Shown here piece by piece: positions 46,134 to 58,371 of a DNA stretch of 64,000 nt. The notes under the pieces are model-generated. The model was not told where the DNA came from and made no database searches. It saw only the letters and a list, made by a program, of their open reading frames with translations. Source of the stretch: Jaapia argillacea MUCL 33604 (Eukaryota > Basidiomycota > Agaricomycetes > Jaapiales > Jaapiaceae); assembly GCA_000697665.1 (NCBI GenBank), contig KL197710.1, positions 2,480,849 through 2,544,848 of the forward strand. The letters are read 5' to 3'. The translations under genes and the position numbers were made by a program. The first letter of the stretch is position 1, and each line of letters starts with the position of its first letter.

Positions 46134-46843
46134 ATGTTGAAAAGACAAAGACCTGCCACCCCACCCCCCGCACCCGAGGCCCCAGAGCTCGTTCCCGGCT
46201 TGTCTGTGCTAGAAATTTATCATCGAGGCAGCAAACGGAGAAGAACATCAGCACCTTCTTTGGACGGACCGTCGCGAGGATGGGGTGGGAGTATCGATGA
46301 TTTTGATGATGACTGTGATGACGACGGGGAAGACGAGCGGTACGGCTTCCAGGAGACGGGGGCGGGAAGTGGACAACATCTAAATCACTGGCAAGAGGTG
46401 GCGGGAGTATACAGGAACACGAACAGTGTTCTTCACGATCTCCATACGGAGCACCAGCATCGAATCATGTTTCTCTCACCTCCATCTTCCCCTCAAGTCC
46501 CGAATAGGCAACCGTTGCAGCCTTACCCCCACCAAACACCACCTGCTCGCCCTCTCCATCCCCAGAAAGTGTATATACCTTTACCCCAGGAATCCAGACA
46601 GTATTCCGGTGCCTCTCCATCCAAATCAAACCTTGTTTCCCCTTCACCGACCTCCGTGCAAACCTTCGGCTTGGACGAGACTCAGCTCGTGAAAGAGCGC
46701 TACGAGGATGCCAACCGGTATGTTTCCATCACAGTATCCAGACCTGCCTAGCCTTACGATTGCATTACAGCCTTCTTCGGTCGCTTTTCCTCGGTCGCAG
46801 ACGAGAACTTGATGATCACGCAAATCCTCGACCTCAGAGATAA
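46134..46843 (+). CDS. Uncharacterised acidic proline-rich protein
   Basis: Two exons (joined at D-A-N-R/L-L-R-S-L) give about 228 residues. Features seen: a short ordered-looking start (ELVPGLSVLEIYHRGSKRRR) containing a basic NLS-like K-R-R-R, an Asp-rich patch (D-D-F-D-D-D-C-D-D-D-G-E-D-E), a helix-like segment with HLNHWQEVAGVYRNTNSVLH-D-L-H, a proline-rich middle, and a C-terminal helix (LVKERYEDANRLLRSLFLGR-R-R-E-L). The mix suggests a small nuclear regulatory protein; no family is recognised. Convergent with frataxin, 276 bp apart. Confidence 0.7.
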
Positions 46844-47119
46844 CGATGCTATGTAGTGCATCTGCCTCTCATCCTCTCATCGTCGCATCCCGCATCCCAT
46901 CCACGTAGCGTCTCCCGCATTGCATATCTATCGCACCGTCACGTTGCCTCTCATACATTCACCCATTCATTGCCAGCATTCACACTGTATCCTTGCATGC
47001 CACCTATCGCATTCTCACATGTATGCATCACTCTCTGTAGACATTCCATTTCAATACATTGGGCGATTTTTGATTAAAATATAATCGAAACGACGGAGAC
47101 GAGATTGGGGCAGGTGAAG

Positions 47120-47940
47120 TCACCGCGACAAAAGTTTTGACAGATTTTGAAGTCCCAATTGCAATTCTTCCCCAAAGACCTGAGACAACTCTTCCTCAAG
47201 CAAAGCACCCAATGACTTCTGGTCTCGGCTATATATCCACGCATCGTGCGAGCGGATATAGTCATACCGTTTAGGTCCGCTATTGAAGGGGTCTATTCTC
47301 AGCACAGGACCATCGATACCACGAGAATCCAAAGGAATGAAGTCGAAATCAGACGTGAGACGTACCTCAGAGGCGACGAAAGCCATATCTGCTTATTCGG
47401 AGGCTGCTTGTTCACGACATAAGTCCCATGATCGCCGAGTTTCAGTGTAAGTACTCCACTCTACCGAGGGTCAAAGCAGTCGATCAATCGAACTTGCACA
47501 TTATCGTGATGTCAGGACGAAGTAGAGGAGGAACTCACGCTATATTCGACTTCCCACTCTGGCTCGCCTTGTTCATCCACCAAGCGTTCCAGTTCGTCCA
47601 AGAGCTGCGACATCGTTACGTCGGACACTGCGTGATAACTAAACTCTGCATCCCAGGGACTGGCAAACCCAAATCACAAACAACCATTCATGCATTTGCC
47701 CAGTATGATTGCAGCGTCATTTCCCATCCATAAGAGTCATGATTTTTCAGACAGAGCTTGTATTACTCACACTGCGCTCGTTTGAGGTGGTGGCGTCGCA
47801 TAGTTTCGTCGTGGGGGTCGGTAAGGTGGAGAGACTGCAGCACGTCTACATGCCAGAACAGCAGGTATCGACAGTGGTCTTGACTTCAAGACAGTTCGAC
47901 GGCCGAGTGAGCGACTGAGGCTACGTATTGGTGAGTTCAT
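47120..47940 (-). CDS. YFH1: Frataxin, mitochondrial
   Basis: Iron-binding activator of the mitochondrial cysteine desulfurase complex in Fe-S cluster assembly. Four exons. Exon 1 from the ATG at 47940 ([20 protein letters not shown]) is Arg/Ser-rich with R-R-N-Y-A-T near its end, a clear presequence. Exon 2 gives [13 protein letters not shown] and [18 protein letters not shown], the helix carrying the acidic ridge. Exon 3 gives [19 protein letters not shown] then [11 protein letters not shown], the signature sheet. Exon 4 gives [10 protein letters not shown] and [18 protein letters not shown]. About 185 residues. Tandem with the rhodanese gene, which lies 305 bp upstream on the same strand. 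Confidence 0.93.
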
Positions 47941-48245
47941 CGAGCATGGAAGTTGGGTGAGACATGGAAATATTGAAGGGAGGATTCACACGACGGTGAC
48001 CGGAGTACGACACTCTCAACAGATGGCGCGAACAAGACATCATACTTCACGATCTGCAAGTGTAGTATACGGGCGAAGATTAACTACAATACATCGGGAT
48101 TCAGTGGCCGAGTGGTATATATTGCGCGACAGACTCCTCACTACAAGCTGACCATTTGCAGACATCGGACGGCAGGCGACTGGAGGAGATGAAGTGAACA
48201 CTCGCGAAATCTGAGGAAACAAGGCTTGCACCATACCAGCGTATT

Positions 48246-48894
48246 TTATGACGACGTTGGCTTCCCGTCTTTCGCAACCCAGTCCAGCCATGAACCCTCG
48301 TAGTTGAAGATGCTGGATTGAAAGATAATCAGAGAATGAAAGATGGTACGATAGTGGTCCCTTCACTTCGTGTATCCGTTCCGCTTGGCGACGTCTGAAG
48401 CAGAAGCACTGCGCTTCCCGCTACGACAGTAAAAAACAAGCTCCTGGTCTTTCTTGGGTTTCTCGAACCCATGTTTCTCCTTGAATATCACAGGGTCCAA
48501 GTGCAAAGAGTTTGCAATCACGGAGAGTGGAAGATTGACCGAGGAGGGAATGGATCCCTGCACGACCTCGTCGGGCTCTCGTACATCAACAATATACGCG
48601 TCCTAACGATGAATAAGCTTCGGAAGGTCAGAGGCAGCGAGGAATGCGACTGACTGGGCTGGGTGCGTTAGACTTGGCCTTCACCTGCTCGTATGTGAGA
48701 ATAGGAGCGGTCCAGTCCTTTTGGAGCTCGTCCCGAATCTCTAAGAGCTTCTTCGTCGCGTCATCGACCTTCGTTCGTACTGCTTGTTGAACCATAAATG
48801 ACGGAGCAGGGGACACAAGCCTCTGGGCAAGTACGATGCGGGCTGTAGGTCTGGTACAGCGGGTCGCTGCGATACGAATGATAGGGGACAACAT
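48246..48894 (-). CDS. Single-domain rhodanese, mitochondrial
   Basis: Thiosulfate sulfurtransferase-like protein of about 175 residues in three exons. The N-terminus (MLSPIIRIAATRCTRPTARI-V) is a mitochondrial presequence. The rhodanese domain reads DAYIVDVREPDEVVQGSIPS-S-V-N-L-P. The active-site loop is F-Y-C-R-S-G-K-R-S with the catalytic Cys and a CRxGKRS pattern typical of thiosulfate-type rhodaneses. It ends N-Y-E-G-S-W-L-D-W-V-A-K, as in yeast Rdl1/Rdl2. The upstream intergenic region carries two TCACGTG elements. Confidence 0.92.
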
Positions 48895-50104
48895 TTTCGT
48901 CGACCTTTAAAAGACAAGGGTATTCCGATTGCTAGCTGGCGACAGGCTACGAGGAGGGACGAGATGAATAATTCGGATTTGTGTGGCATCGTGGAATGGG
49001 TCTATGAGTTCTCCCGACCAATATTCCGAATATACAGTCACGTGGGAAAATGGCTGTCTGGGGTCCCATTGTAGTCACGTGATCTTGAGCGATTTACGCC
49101 GTTGGTTATGCAAAGATGCCTCTCCCTCTCCCAGCCGTGGTTATCATCGTTGCTTGCTGTCCTCTGCCACAACGCACCCTTCTGCTGCTGACCTCCTCTC
49201 TGGGAGACTTCTTGTCGTTTCTGGCTCGAGGAAAGTGGGAGCGTTGTACTCACCAAACTTGCCTCTTGCTATGCTTGGTTCTATCACCAAACTCTATCAC
49301 CCGTGGCGCAACTTATTCTCTCATGACTACTCCTGATCGCTGCTGTCGACTTTAAAGCTTGTGACCTGCCTAACCGGTGCGGGACTGGAGCTTCTGGAGC
49401 TTCTCGAAATCACAAGAGGCTGCAATCATTGTTCAGATCCTTGCCAAAGTGTTCGACAACTCTTTCAAGAACTCTTTGGGCTTTTATCGATGCTCCACCT
49501 TGGAAGTACACCTCCTTCGTGTCTTTATCTGTCGTTGCGATTCGTCATTTACCGTACAAACTCTGTTCCGCCACGTGTACCTTCATCATTGTCGTTCCTT
49601 CCTAGCTTCAGATCGATCCCGCAGAAGGACGCTGGTTTATGAGAGCGTAGTCCTCGGAAATAAACCTCGTCGTCCAGGGATAACCCTTGCATATCTACAC
49701 TCCTCGGGGGTTCACAGCTGGGGTAAGTTTAATGATTCGTAGTGCTACCGGTCACAGCTCATCCTACTTTCCGAATGCTAGTTGGTTTCCGAATGGTTTG
49801 TTGCCGTTTCGATCCGTCTATCACCGGTTTACTTCTTATCGTAGTCACTCTCCATTTAGGATAATCTCATAGGCCAAGGTTTTCGCTCCGTTCCGAATCC
49901 TAGCCACGCTTCGTGGTCGTACTTAGAGTTTGTCGCCACAAGATTTGCACAAGGACAGGGAGGACGCGAGGACCAGCCACGTTCGGCAAAGTCACGTTTC
50001 GGCATTCGCCGGACATACATTCTTCCTTCAACTACTTCGCTATTTGACAGGTGCACGAAGAGACTCCACTCATCAACCCCTCCGCAGCATCCTCCTCGCA
50101 CAGC
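48895..50104. promoter_or_regulatory. 1.2-kb divergent intergenic region between rhodanese and CTR genes
   Basis: Open frames here are short and unlike any family. Two TCACGTG E-boxes sit at 49038-49044 and 49075-49081, about 145 and 180 bp upstream of the rhodanese ATG. Just before the proposed CTR start an acceptor-like ttgacag lies at 50044-50050, so the CTR transcript probably has a spliced 5' leader. Confidence 0.5.
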
Positions 50105-50810
50105 ATGGACGATATGAACATGGGTGGCAGCTCGTCAAATTCTCCAATGGTGACTATGATGACACCCTGGCTGCATTTTACCGGGGGTGACGACCTCTAC
50201 TTTCACTCAATGCATCCGTCGTCCAAGGGTGCGATAGCGGGCGCCTGTATCGTCCTCGTCGCTCTCGCCATTTTTGAGCGGTGGATCGCCGCGATTCGAC
50301 ATGTCAAGCAGGCGCAATGGCGTGAGCAGTGAGTCCTTCCAAACGCTCCCCTTGATGGTTTTCTGATCGACTACCATCCCCCCATCATTCCAGGGCCTTG
50401 TCGATGATAGCCCGCCCCTCTGCACCAATCCATGAGAGGAAGGAGAGCCCTCCTCCGGCGGAGCTCGCCGATAGGGAAACCGACATCACGATCCAGTCTT
50501 TACCCAACGATTCCCCGAGTCCCATCCCTGGACACATTCATCGGCACCCACGACTCGTACCCCCGTTTATCGCTGCTTATGATCTGCCTAGAGGGGCTAT
50601 GTATGCGTCCCAAGCATTACTAGGCTACACCTTGATGCTGGCTATCATGTATGCCATGTGTTTCCCCATTTATCGTTTCGAACATGCTCTGACCCAGTTC
50701 TGACGGTGTGCAGGACGTTTCAAGCCGCATACATCATTTCTATTATTGTTGGGTTGGGTATTGGTGAAATGGTCTTCGGAAGAATGGGCAGTTTTTCCGC
50801 TAGTCACTGA
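50105..50810 (+). CDS. CTR family copper transporter
   Basis: High-affinity Cu(I) importer forming a trimeric plasma-membrane pore. The N-terminus is Met-rich (MDDMNMGGSSSNSPMVTMMT), the external copper-capture segment. TM1 is K-G-A-I-A-G-A-C-I-V-L-V-A-L-A-I-F-E-R-W. A long cytosolic Pro/Ser/His loop precedes TM2, S-Q-A-L-L-G-Y-T-L-M-L-A-I-M, containing the selectivity-filter MxxxM. TM3, after an intron in the ATG codon of I-M-T-F, is AAYIISIIVGLGIGEMVFGR with the G-x-x-x-G packing motif. About 185 residues. The open frame extends upstream from a splice acceptor without an ATG, so the ATG at 50105 is chosen. The next gene on the same strand encodes a BIM1-like copper protein. Confidence 0.93.
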
Positions 50811-51169
50811 AGTATGCAATATCTGTCTTTTCCGTATCCCATGTATTTTTTGTATTGTATACGTTATGTATGCATGTATCGTTCAACAGTCTTATCCGCT
50901 GTCCCTCTTGCCGCCTTCCGTCATTCTCAGCACAGATGCCATCGACTTATGAAAGATGTACGGCTTGCTGAATTCTCTGCTCTCGGAAACTTGTTGGAAT
51001 CTGATGTCGAATTCTCCGCTAAGCGAGCGGAAATAACACAAACAAATAGGATAAAAAACTTTTTCACCCGTGTTAGTGGCTGCAGCGACACCTATAAATC
51101 CAGGAGGGAGGATGAGGAACACTACCACTGCAGGATCTCCTCCCAGTCTTGAACCTGAGCAAAGAAAAA

Positions 51170-51975
51170 ATGCGCCTCGTCTTTTTGACCCTCATTTCGA
51201 GCTTGGTGGCCCTTGTCCATGCCCACTTCCAACTCCAATATCCCATCCCTCGAGGCCCTTTCGTTGAGGATAGCGAACCGACGTTCTGTGGTATGTTCTC
51301 TGCTGGTTGTTTGTCGAACGACGAGTTAACAACGCTTCAACCGACCAGATGGATACGCAAACGTCACCGCCAACCGAACGGTGTTCCCCCTCAACAGCGC
51401 ATTCATCGAGTTGAACAGCGAGCACACTTCATGGATCAGTACGTGGTTGGACTACCTTCATCCAACGATTAGCTGACAGATGGAACGTATAGTCGGGGTC
51501 ATTATCTCGACAGCGCAAGACCCTACTTCGTTCAACGACTTCCACGATCCCAAGAACTCTAGTGCCTTCTACCAGGTGATGCCTTTCAACCAGCAAAGTG
51601 GGGAGGGGCTATTCTGCTTGCCCATCAACCTTGGCTCGTTCGGCATCGCAGATGGTACAAATGCCACCATCCAGGTTATTTTTGACGGTAGCGATGGTAT
51701 CCTGTATCAGGTAAGTGGTACTCGTCGATCTCTTTCCCACCGTGACTTACCTTGGCCTTCAGTGCGCCGATTTGACGCTGTCCAGCAGCGCTACCGTGCC
51801 GACGGGAACTGCCTCGGGCTGTAAGAACTTGACCGTCACGTCGACAGCTGCAGCCTTGCCGACTTCGACGACGTTTGCGAGCTCTGCTAATGCTCCTCAA
51901 GTCAGTATTAACATGATGGGTCCGGTGATGTTGTTTGGAAGCATGGTTCTCGGCATGGTTCTGGCGTTTCTATGA
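51170..51975 (+). CDS. BIM1/X325 LPMO-like copper protein, GPI-anchored
   Basis: Cell-surface copper-binding protein of the X325 family; Cryptococcus Bim1 helps Ctr1 import copper. The signal peptide [18 protein letters not shown] is cut before His, giving mature [14 protein letters not shown], so His-1 is available for copper. Four exons: [13 protein letters not shown], then N-S-E-H-T-S-W with the second ligand His, then [20 protein letters not shown] carrying the likely Asp ligand, [10 protein letters not shown], and [15 protein letters not shown]. The C-terminus is Ser/Thr-rich and ends hydrophobic ([19 protein letters not shown]), a GPI signal. About 205 residues. It lies 359 bp downstream of the CTR transporter on the same strand; the gap holds no gene. 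Confidence 0.92.
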
Positions 51976-52755
51976 GTGAAGAAGGCTTGTGATACCAGAA
52001 TGATGTCTTGTGGTACGAAAACTGAATGAATCATGATACCGATGACCCCGATGAATGGTAGAGTTTACCACGTCTCGCCCCCGATGTGCCAAATCCACAA
52101 AGTTGGATGTGAGGGTCAAGAAGCTCTGCCTTTGCGATTGTAATCCGTTGTCGCCACTGATGGTCCTCCCGGAAACCAGGGCATTTGTTGAAGCGGGTTC
52201 TTGGTCTGGACTGAGGCAGAAGAATATAATAAAGAGAATATAATGTCGTCACGATTGCAAGTGAGTCGGGGAGTCCGTATTGGTCATCGGTAGCGGCATG
52301 GGGCGGGGAACTTTGAACTCCGACTTTCGGTATTGGGATCCGCGCGCTAATGGCTGACGGGTTGAAGCTTTAGCGTAGTCACTGTTCAGCATATTCCATT
52401 GGCGTCTTTCTTCCTTCTCCTATATAACCCCGCCGCTCCCTCCATTCTTCTGCTTGGACTTCTTGACTTGAATCCCTCAGCTTTTGCGATCATCTCGTGT
52501 CTCTTTTGACTCCATCGAGTCCAGAAATCTGTGCAGATCTTGTCCAATTTTCTGTCCAACTCTTGTCCAATTTCAGCCGCAGGACTGCCTCAGAACCGAC
52601 TTATACCTCCTACACTCGCAAATACCCCGCATCGATTCATACCCCCGCACATTTGCCATCCTCTGTTATCCTACCTCTGAAATACTCTCTGGACCACTCG
52701 CATCTGTATTTCTTTCTACTCGGTTTATTTTCAGCCACTGGACACGTCTCAACAG
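51976..52755. promoter_or_regulatory. Promoter region of the KH-domain gene
   Basis: BIM1 3' flank followed by a classic-looking promoter: an inverted CCAAT box at about 52398-52403 and TATATAA at 52421-52427, then a pyrimidine-rich leader of about 330 nt. The leader has open frames (for example 52484-52903) that overlap the true start in another frame; I do not call them genes. Confidence 0.55.
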
Positions 52756-55700
52756 ATGGATATTTACACAACATCCTTTACATATCCTCGCCGCTCGCGA
52801 AACACTCATTCACCCGTTAACCACACTGTCGACTTTTCCGCGTCCACTGGTTCTTCGTCGGCCCAAATCGCCGATGGGTCGTACGCTCCTAGCGCAGCTG
52901 TAGGGCTTCAAGCCAATGGTGGAGGGATTCCATTTCCCCATCATGACAGCTCGCAGGTTGCATCCCCATCGGACGTTGAAGCTGTACAAAAGACGGCAAT
53001 GATGGCCATGGCTATGCACGGTTGTCACATTTCATTTGCGGTGGCTGACCAAGGCAAGAGCTACAACTTCCTCATATCCGGCGCCTACCAGCAAGTGATG
53101 ATGGCTCGCGGGATCGTCTTGAAGGATTGTCCGGTTCCAGTGAGTCGGAACTTCCAGTTGCTACCCCCTGAAACTCACCACCCGTTTTCTTTCTGCCAGA
53201 ATCGCTCGACAATCAAGGTCACACGCTCAGAGATCCTGGATTCTCCCGCCTCCAAACAGCCATCTCTCAAACCCGAAGTGCGTCACCGGTTGGACGAGAT
53301 TGCTTCGCACACATTCGCCCACATCGCCGTGGTCAATAGCCCTTTGTCGTTGTCCACTCGAACGCCCCCGGATGGTATCAGCAACAGTTCTGGGTGGTCA
53401 GGTCTTGAGACGGAGCGAGTTTGCGAGCTGGTGATCACCGGACAGGGAGACTCGGTCGACTTGGCGCGGGTCCGGTTGTTGGTCATGTTGGACGAACTCG
53501 TAAGTATTTACTGCCGTCTTTATACCCGAAGGGAGTAATTGAAATAACTGGATGACAGAGCGGACTGCACGCTGAAGCATGTGAGATTGATCACAAGCTC
53601 CATGCTATCGTTGCTGGCCGCAAGCGAAGTGTCTTGCAGACCATTCAAGAGGAGACGGCCACGAACATCTATATGCCTAACCCTCTGCAGGGTCTTGTTG
53701 GTTCTGATTTGGGCCTCATGACTGCTGGTCTCCAGGGTTCAGGTAACCCCAACAGTCCGAACGTCATATGGATTACTGGCGAGTTCTTCGGTGTACAGAG
53801 GGCTCGGGACATGTTATTCCAAGTCTCCATGAACAAGGTATGTCGCCTTGACTACCTTATCTGTATTATCTGACTGATGTATCACGATTAGAGCAAGGCC
53901 GTCCTCTCCAGGGACACAGCTATTCTTCCTCGGAAGCTGGATTGGATGGTGACAGACCGCGCTGAAGAATTAAAGATGATTATGAATGACAATGGCGCCT
54001 TTATCCAATTCCCTCCTATCGGTAGCTCCACTAGCTTAATCACCGTCTTTGGCGATAATCGGGTTGGGATTCAGAGGACCATTCGATCTGTTATGCAACT
54101 GGTACGCGTGGGCGACTCTCACTCAATCTTCTATTCACTGATCTCGTCTTCTGACAGGCTTGCCAGTATTACGTGGCCTCGTTCTGGCTTCTTCCTGTAC
54201 AATTCAATGTATTATTGCCACCTCCGACACTCAACACTTCCCAAGTTGCGTCCCTTCTCAAGCAGATCTCCACCGCTACTGGTGCCGAGGTCGTCTTCAA
54301 AAGCATGTGCTTTGAGATGCACGGATTGGAAAATGAAGTTCGTGCCGCGATTAATATGATCCTGGAGCTCGATATCATCAAGGTGAGTTGTGATTTCTCC
54401 TCGTCTTGACTCCTGACTAACATTTGAGGTTCCCTAGGCGTTCCACCATGAAATTCGCTTCCAAATCGAGTTGGCCAACGAACACCGCGAGTTCATCAGC
54501 GGCAAGAAGAACGGCAAGATCAACAAAATTATGCAGACCACTAATGTCAAGATCAAGTTCGAGACCTTCAACGACCACAACTTCCTCATCGATGTCGCCG
54601 GCAATGATGCATCTGTTCTCCAGGGTCTTGCTCTTCTACAGGAGGAGTTGCCCGCGGAACTTTCTTTCCACGTCCCGGAGTCGTACCACAAGCGCATCAT
54701 TGGAGTTGGTGGACGGAGCATCCAGCGAATTATGAAGAAGTATGGAGTCTACGTCAAGTTTTCCAACGCGGAGGAGTTCGCAGCGTTGGGCGGCTACAGT
54801 GATAATGAAGATAATGTCGTGGCGAGGACTCCAGCGAAGAACGCCATCAATCTGGAAAACCTCAAGCAGTCCGTCATGGAGCTGGTCAATCCCAAGGTAA
54901 GTAGACCCTTCCCAAGAATCGTCACAACTCTCACGCGACATCTTCAGGACAAGGATTATATCAATGAGACCGTTTCTATTCCGCGGAGATATCACCGCAC
55001 CTTGCTGGGCGAGAAGAGTATCTTCATCCATGACATTGAAGGCAAGACCAATTGTCGAGTACGCTTCCCGGACAAGGAGTGCGCCTCCGATTTCGTTACG
55101 GTCTTCGGACCAGAGAGTCAAGTTCAGATCGCCGCAACTATGCTCCTGGTATGTCTCCTTCTCCCTCTGGACATATTCCACGAGCGCTAACACGCTTCCA
55201 GGATCACGTTCCCTTCGAAGCGGACATGGCCATCCCTCCTAACCCAGATCTCAGTCGCATTTGCACATCGCCTGACTTCGCCGCCTTCGTTGAGCGCATA
55301 AAGCGCGACTTCCAGATTGCGGTAGTCCCCATCATCAAGACCGCACCCAACCCTGCCAACGGAGGCATGGAGACGTGTACCGAGTGCTCCTTCAAGTTTA
55401 GGTGCCAACGAAGCAATGCTGACTTCTTGGTGACGGCACGCGAGATGCTCGAGCAGTTCCTTCTCAATCATAACTTGCATGTGTATCCTTCACCTACCTC
55501 ACATGTTCACAAGCGAGGAGACTCTTTTGCAGAGGCTTTCCCTCACTTCGACAGCAAACTTTTGTCAACAGCGCGGACCAAGACTCGTCATGGTATGTCA
55601 TCTCTCCGTACTTGGTCCGATGATTGCTCAATTCAGGCGGATAGATTCCACCGATCTTTCACGGCCGTCTGAGAGCATCGTGGAGAGGAGACTGAGACTT

Positions 55701-56301
55701 GCCAACTCTTCACCGGATGTCAAGGCCCTGTTTAACAGTCAACCGGCGTACATTTATGACCTCGACGAGGAGAGCACCGACCAGGCGACCAGTTATGTAC
55801 CTGGCCCCTCGAATGACTACTGGACTCCATTGCCTCCTATCGTATGTCCAAGCCTCTGTCTTGTCTCACACTGACTCATGTCCCAACGCTTAGGGTTCCG
55901 GATTCCACCATCGAACACGGCACTCCGAGGATGCTCTTAAGAGGGGTTCAGACTCGCTCCTTGACGCCAAGCTAAAGGAACAAACCTCGAAACCTCGCTC
56001 GTTACAGAATCGTGCGCAGTCCCTCGATCTCACTATATCTTTATCGCGGATCACGGAATCATCATCTCGCCTCCCTCTTCCTGAGTCGCCAACCACCTCC
56101 ACAGCTGATACTGGCACCGGCGCCAATTCCAGTCCCACATCGGCCACTGCGCCTTCATTCCCCAGTGTCTACGGGCCTCCGCTATCGTCCAGGTCCTCAA
56201 TCATGTCCGGTTCCTCGCATTCTTTGGCTGCATCCGCTCGCACCCATGAGCAAGACGCAGCAGATGAAGTTTCTCGAGTCATGTCCAACCTCGGTCTTTG
56301 A
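52756..56301 (+). CDS. Multi-KH-domain RNA-binding protein
   Basis: About 1000 residues in ten or more exons, similar to Bicaudal-C/vigilin-type KH proteins of fungi. KH-like modules with GxxG-type loops are seen at H-A-I-V-A-G-R-K-R-S-V-L-Q-T-I, HREFISGKKNGKINKIMQTT, YHKRIIGVGGRSIQRIMKKY and YHRTLLGEKSIFIHDIEGKT. Degenerate modules surround them (for example MIMNDNGAFIQFPPIGSSTS). The N-terminus and the last 200 residues are Ser/Pro-rich and disordered. It ends E-V-S-R-V-M-S-N-L-G-L. The role is probably post-transcriptional control of mRNA. Exon joins were made at consensus sites with consistent frame. Convergent with V-ATPase subunit C, 323 bp apart. Confidence 0.88.
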
Positions 56302-56624
56302 AAGCCGATGGGTGGCAGTCTCCCTCATGGTGTACACTAGGATAATGCGTCTTTCCTCTATCAAAACCGTGTATCAAGGACATTAGAGCTTATCGGCAAA
56401 TCGGTTGTCGCTGTCGCAATTCCCCATCTCATCTCATCTGAAATCTACTCACGTTCTAAATAGTGTTGCTGTGCAAGTTCGTCTACAAGTGTCTCTCCAT
56501 AGCCGAATGTTTTCCCTCCATGTACCATAAATAAAATGTTCCTACTGTAGTGGGCTGGTCATATCGTTATCTCTGAACTGCTCTGAGAGAGGCTGGGAAC
56601 GGTCAAGCTCACATACGTATCGAA

Positions 56625-58228
56625 TCAGTTTACAATCCATGGAACTTCATACAGGACGAAATCGAAGAACTCCTGCTCCATCAAGTTCTGGTATTCTCCG
56701 ACAAAATCGTCGTTGCCTCCTCCTTTGGGCGCCTGTGCCCCTCGACTTGACCTCGGAGCGAGGTATGTAAACTGTTTCGTGAGCACGGTAAGGGTCTTCG
56801 TCGTTGACTTAGGTTCGGGCTGCAAGAGCATGAGATTTGCAAAAAGCAGGGATATATACTTAGTGAGGGATACCTTGATTACCAGCCCAGTGTAGTTAGC
56901 TGGGAGACCGTAACGTAGCACACTTTCAACAAATAGACGGACGACTTTGAGATGAACCAGAAGCTGGAAGGATTCCGAAAAGTTTGTTCGTGACAATCGG
57001 AGGAGCTCAGTCTGAGCCAAGCCGGGTTAGTGTAGCGATGTATGATGGGAGTATGAAGAGCTGACCCAAAGTTCCTTCTCTGTGGTGTCTGCCATATCAA
57101 GGTCATCCCGCTGCTTGTCCAGTGCATCTTCCGAATACACGAAGTCTCGTACAATATACCTGGATATCAAACTCAGTTGGGTTTGAAATACAAAGCACGA
57201 CCTGCTTACTTGTTCTCTCGGGACTTCTGAATAAACTCGTCGCGCACCTTCTTGAAGATGACCACCCCAAAGAGGGAATATTCGCTGTCGGAGGCGATCA
57301 ATCTATAACAAAACCTATCAGCAGGATATACGACGATACGCTTATTGCTCGGACCTTGATGATCGAGGGACAACCATCGACGCTAAACGCTCATACTTGG
57401 TGTTCCACTCCTTGGCAAGATTCCTGGCTACAAGTCAAGCCATGTACCGGTGGGAAGGTGAAGTTTGCATACGATGGCACTGCGACAAGGAGTGTCTCCA
57501 TATATTCTGAGTCAAGAAGGAAATCGTCTCGAGAAACGATATCAGCAAGCGATCGAACAGACAAGTTTCCCCTGGATTTAGACGTGAGTGTTTTGATGGT
57601 GAGCAGTCAATGGATGTCCACCGACGTTTTCTTGCGTTGCATCTGAACCAATGAGCCTTTGGCGAGGTTGTAGTTGTTTAGCTTCGTCTTCATCATATTG
57701 TCGATAGATGTCATTTCCTGCGCATCTGAGGTCAGGAGCACTCCAATGAATAACATGGCCAGGTTGAGACGCGCCTTGCTGAGAACCTCTGCCATCTCCT
57801 GTAAACCTCTTTGAACTCCATAGCGTCCAGAATTCCACGTCCAGTTATTGAGCAAGTAATCGTCGACGCTGTTCTCATTCACCAAGATATGTTGAGAGAG
57901 TTTGTTGGGATCGTTATTCAGCAAGTTACGGAGAGTGTCGACAGTCTTGGCAACAACTGCTGTGAAGTAAGTATCTTGCTTGGGAAGGTCCTCGGAGAGG
58001 CCAATCAGCGAATCGAGGGTTCCTGTCTTTATTCTGGGAATGAGATGGTATATTCCTCTAGGCCTATAAGATGAAACGCACCTTAAAAGTCGGGAGATTC
58101 AACTGAGAGATGGAGCGTGCAGCTACTTTCGACGATAGGCCTAACTTGGAGGTGATCTCCTGGAGCAGGCCTTCCGATTCTCCATCCTGTGGTACAGCGA
58201 TCAACCAAGTACTTTGATCAGAAGGCAT
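56625..58228 (-). CDS. VMA5: V-type proton ATPase subunit C
   Basis: Peripheral-stalk subunit that links V1 and Vo and controls reversible disassembly of the vacuolar proton pump. The start [20 protein letters not shown] continues L-L-Q-E-I-T-S-K-L. Later blocks are [136 protein letters not shown], and the C-terminal signature [22 protein letters not shown]. It ends [15 protein letters not shown]. About 390 residues, the normal length. Only 143 bp separate its start codon from that of the divergent sulfurtransferase gene. Confidence 0.94.
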
Positions 58229-58371
58229 TCCAAGTGCCCAGATTGACTATCACTGGTTTGCCAGAGGAAGGGGAGCGCCGTTTAACAAGACCAGAGAGTC
58301 AAGGCGAAGTGTGCCTCCTAAATGATGCAAGTCTGAATGCGGCAACCTCTGGCTCCACCGTGTCCGATGCA

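Noticed and set aside
50051-50104. CTR protein start at 50051
   Set aside because: The codon is GTG directly after a splice acceptor-like ttgacag; translation more likely starts at the ATG at 50105.
51157-51163. GAGCAAA (Mac1-type copper response element) before BIM1
   Set aside because: A single copy lying 7 bp before the ATG is inside the leader, too close to act as an upstream activating site, and such a 7-mer is common by chance.
52484-52903. 139-codon ORF overlapping the KH gene start
   Set aside because: It crosses the TATA-led leader and overlaps the true coding start in another frame; no homology.
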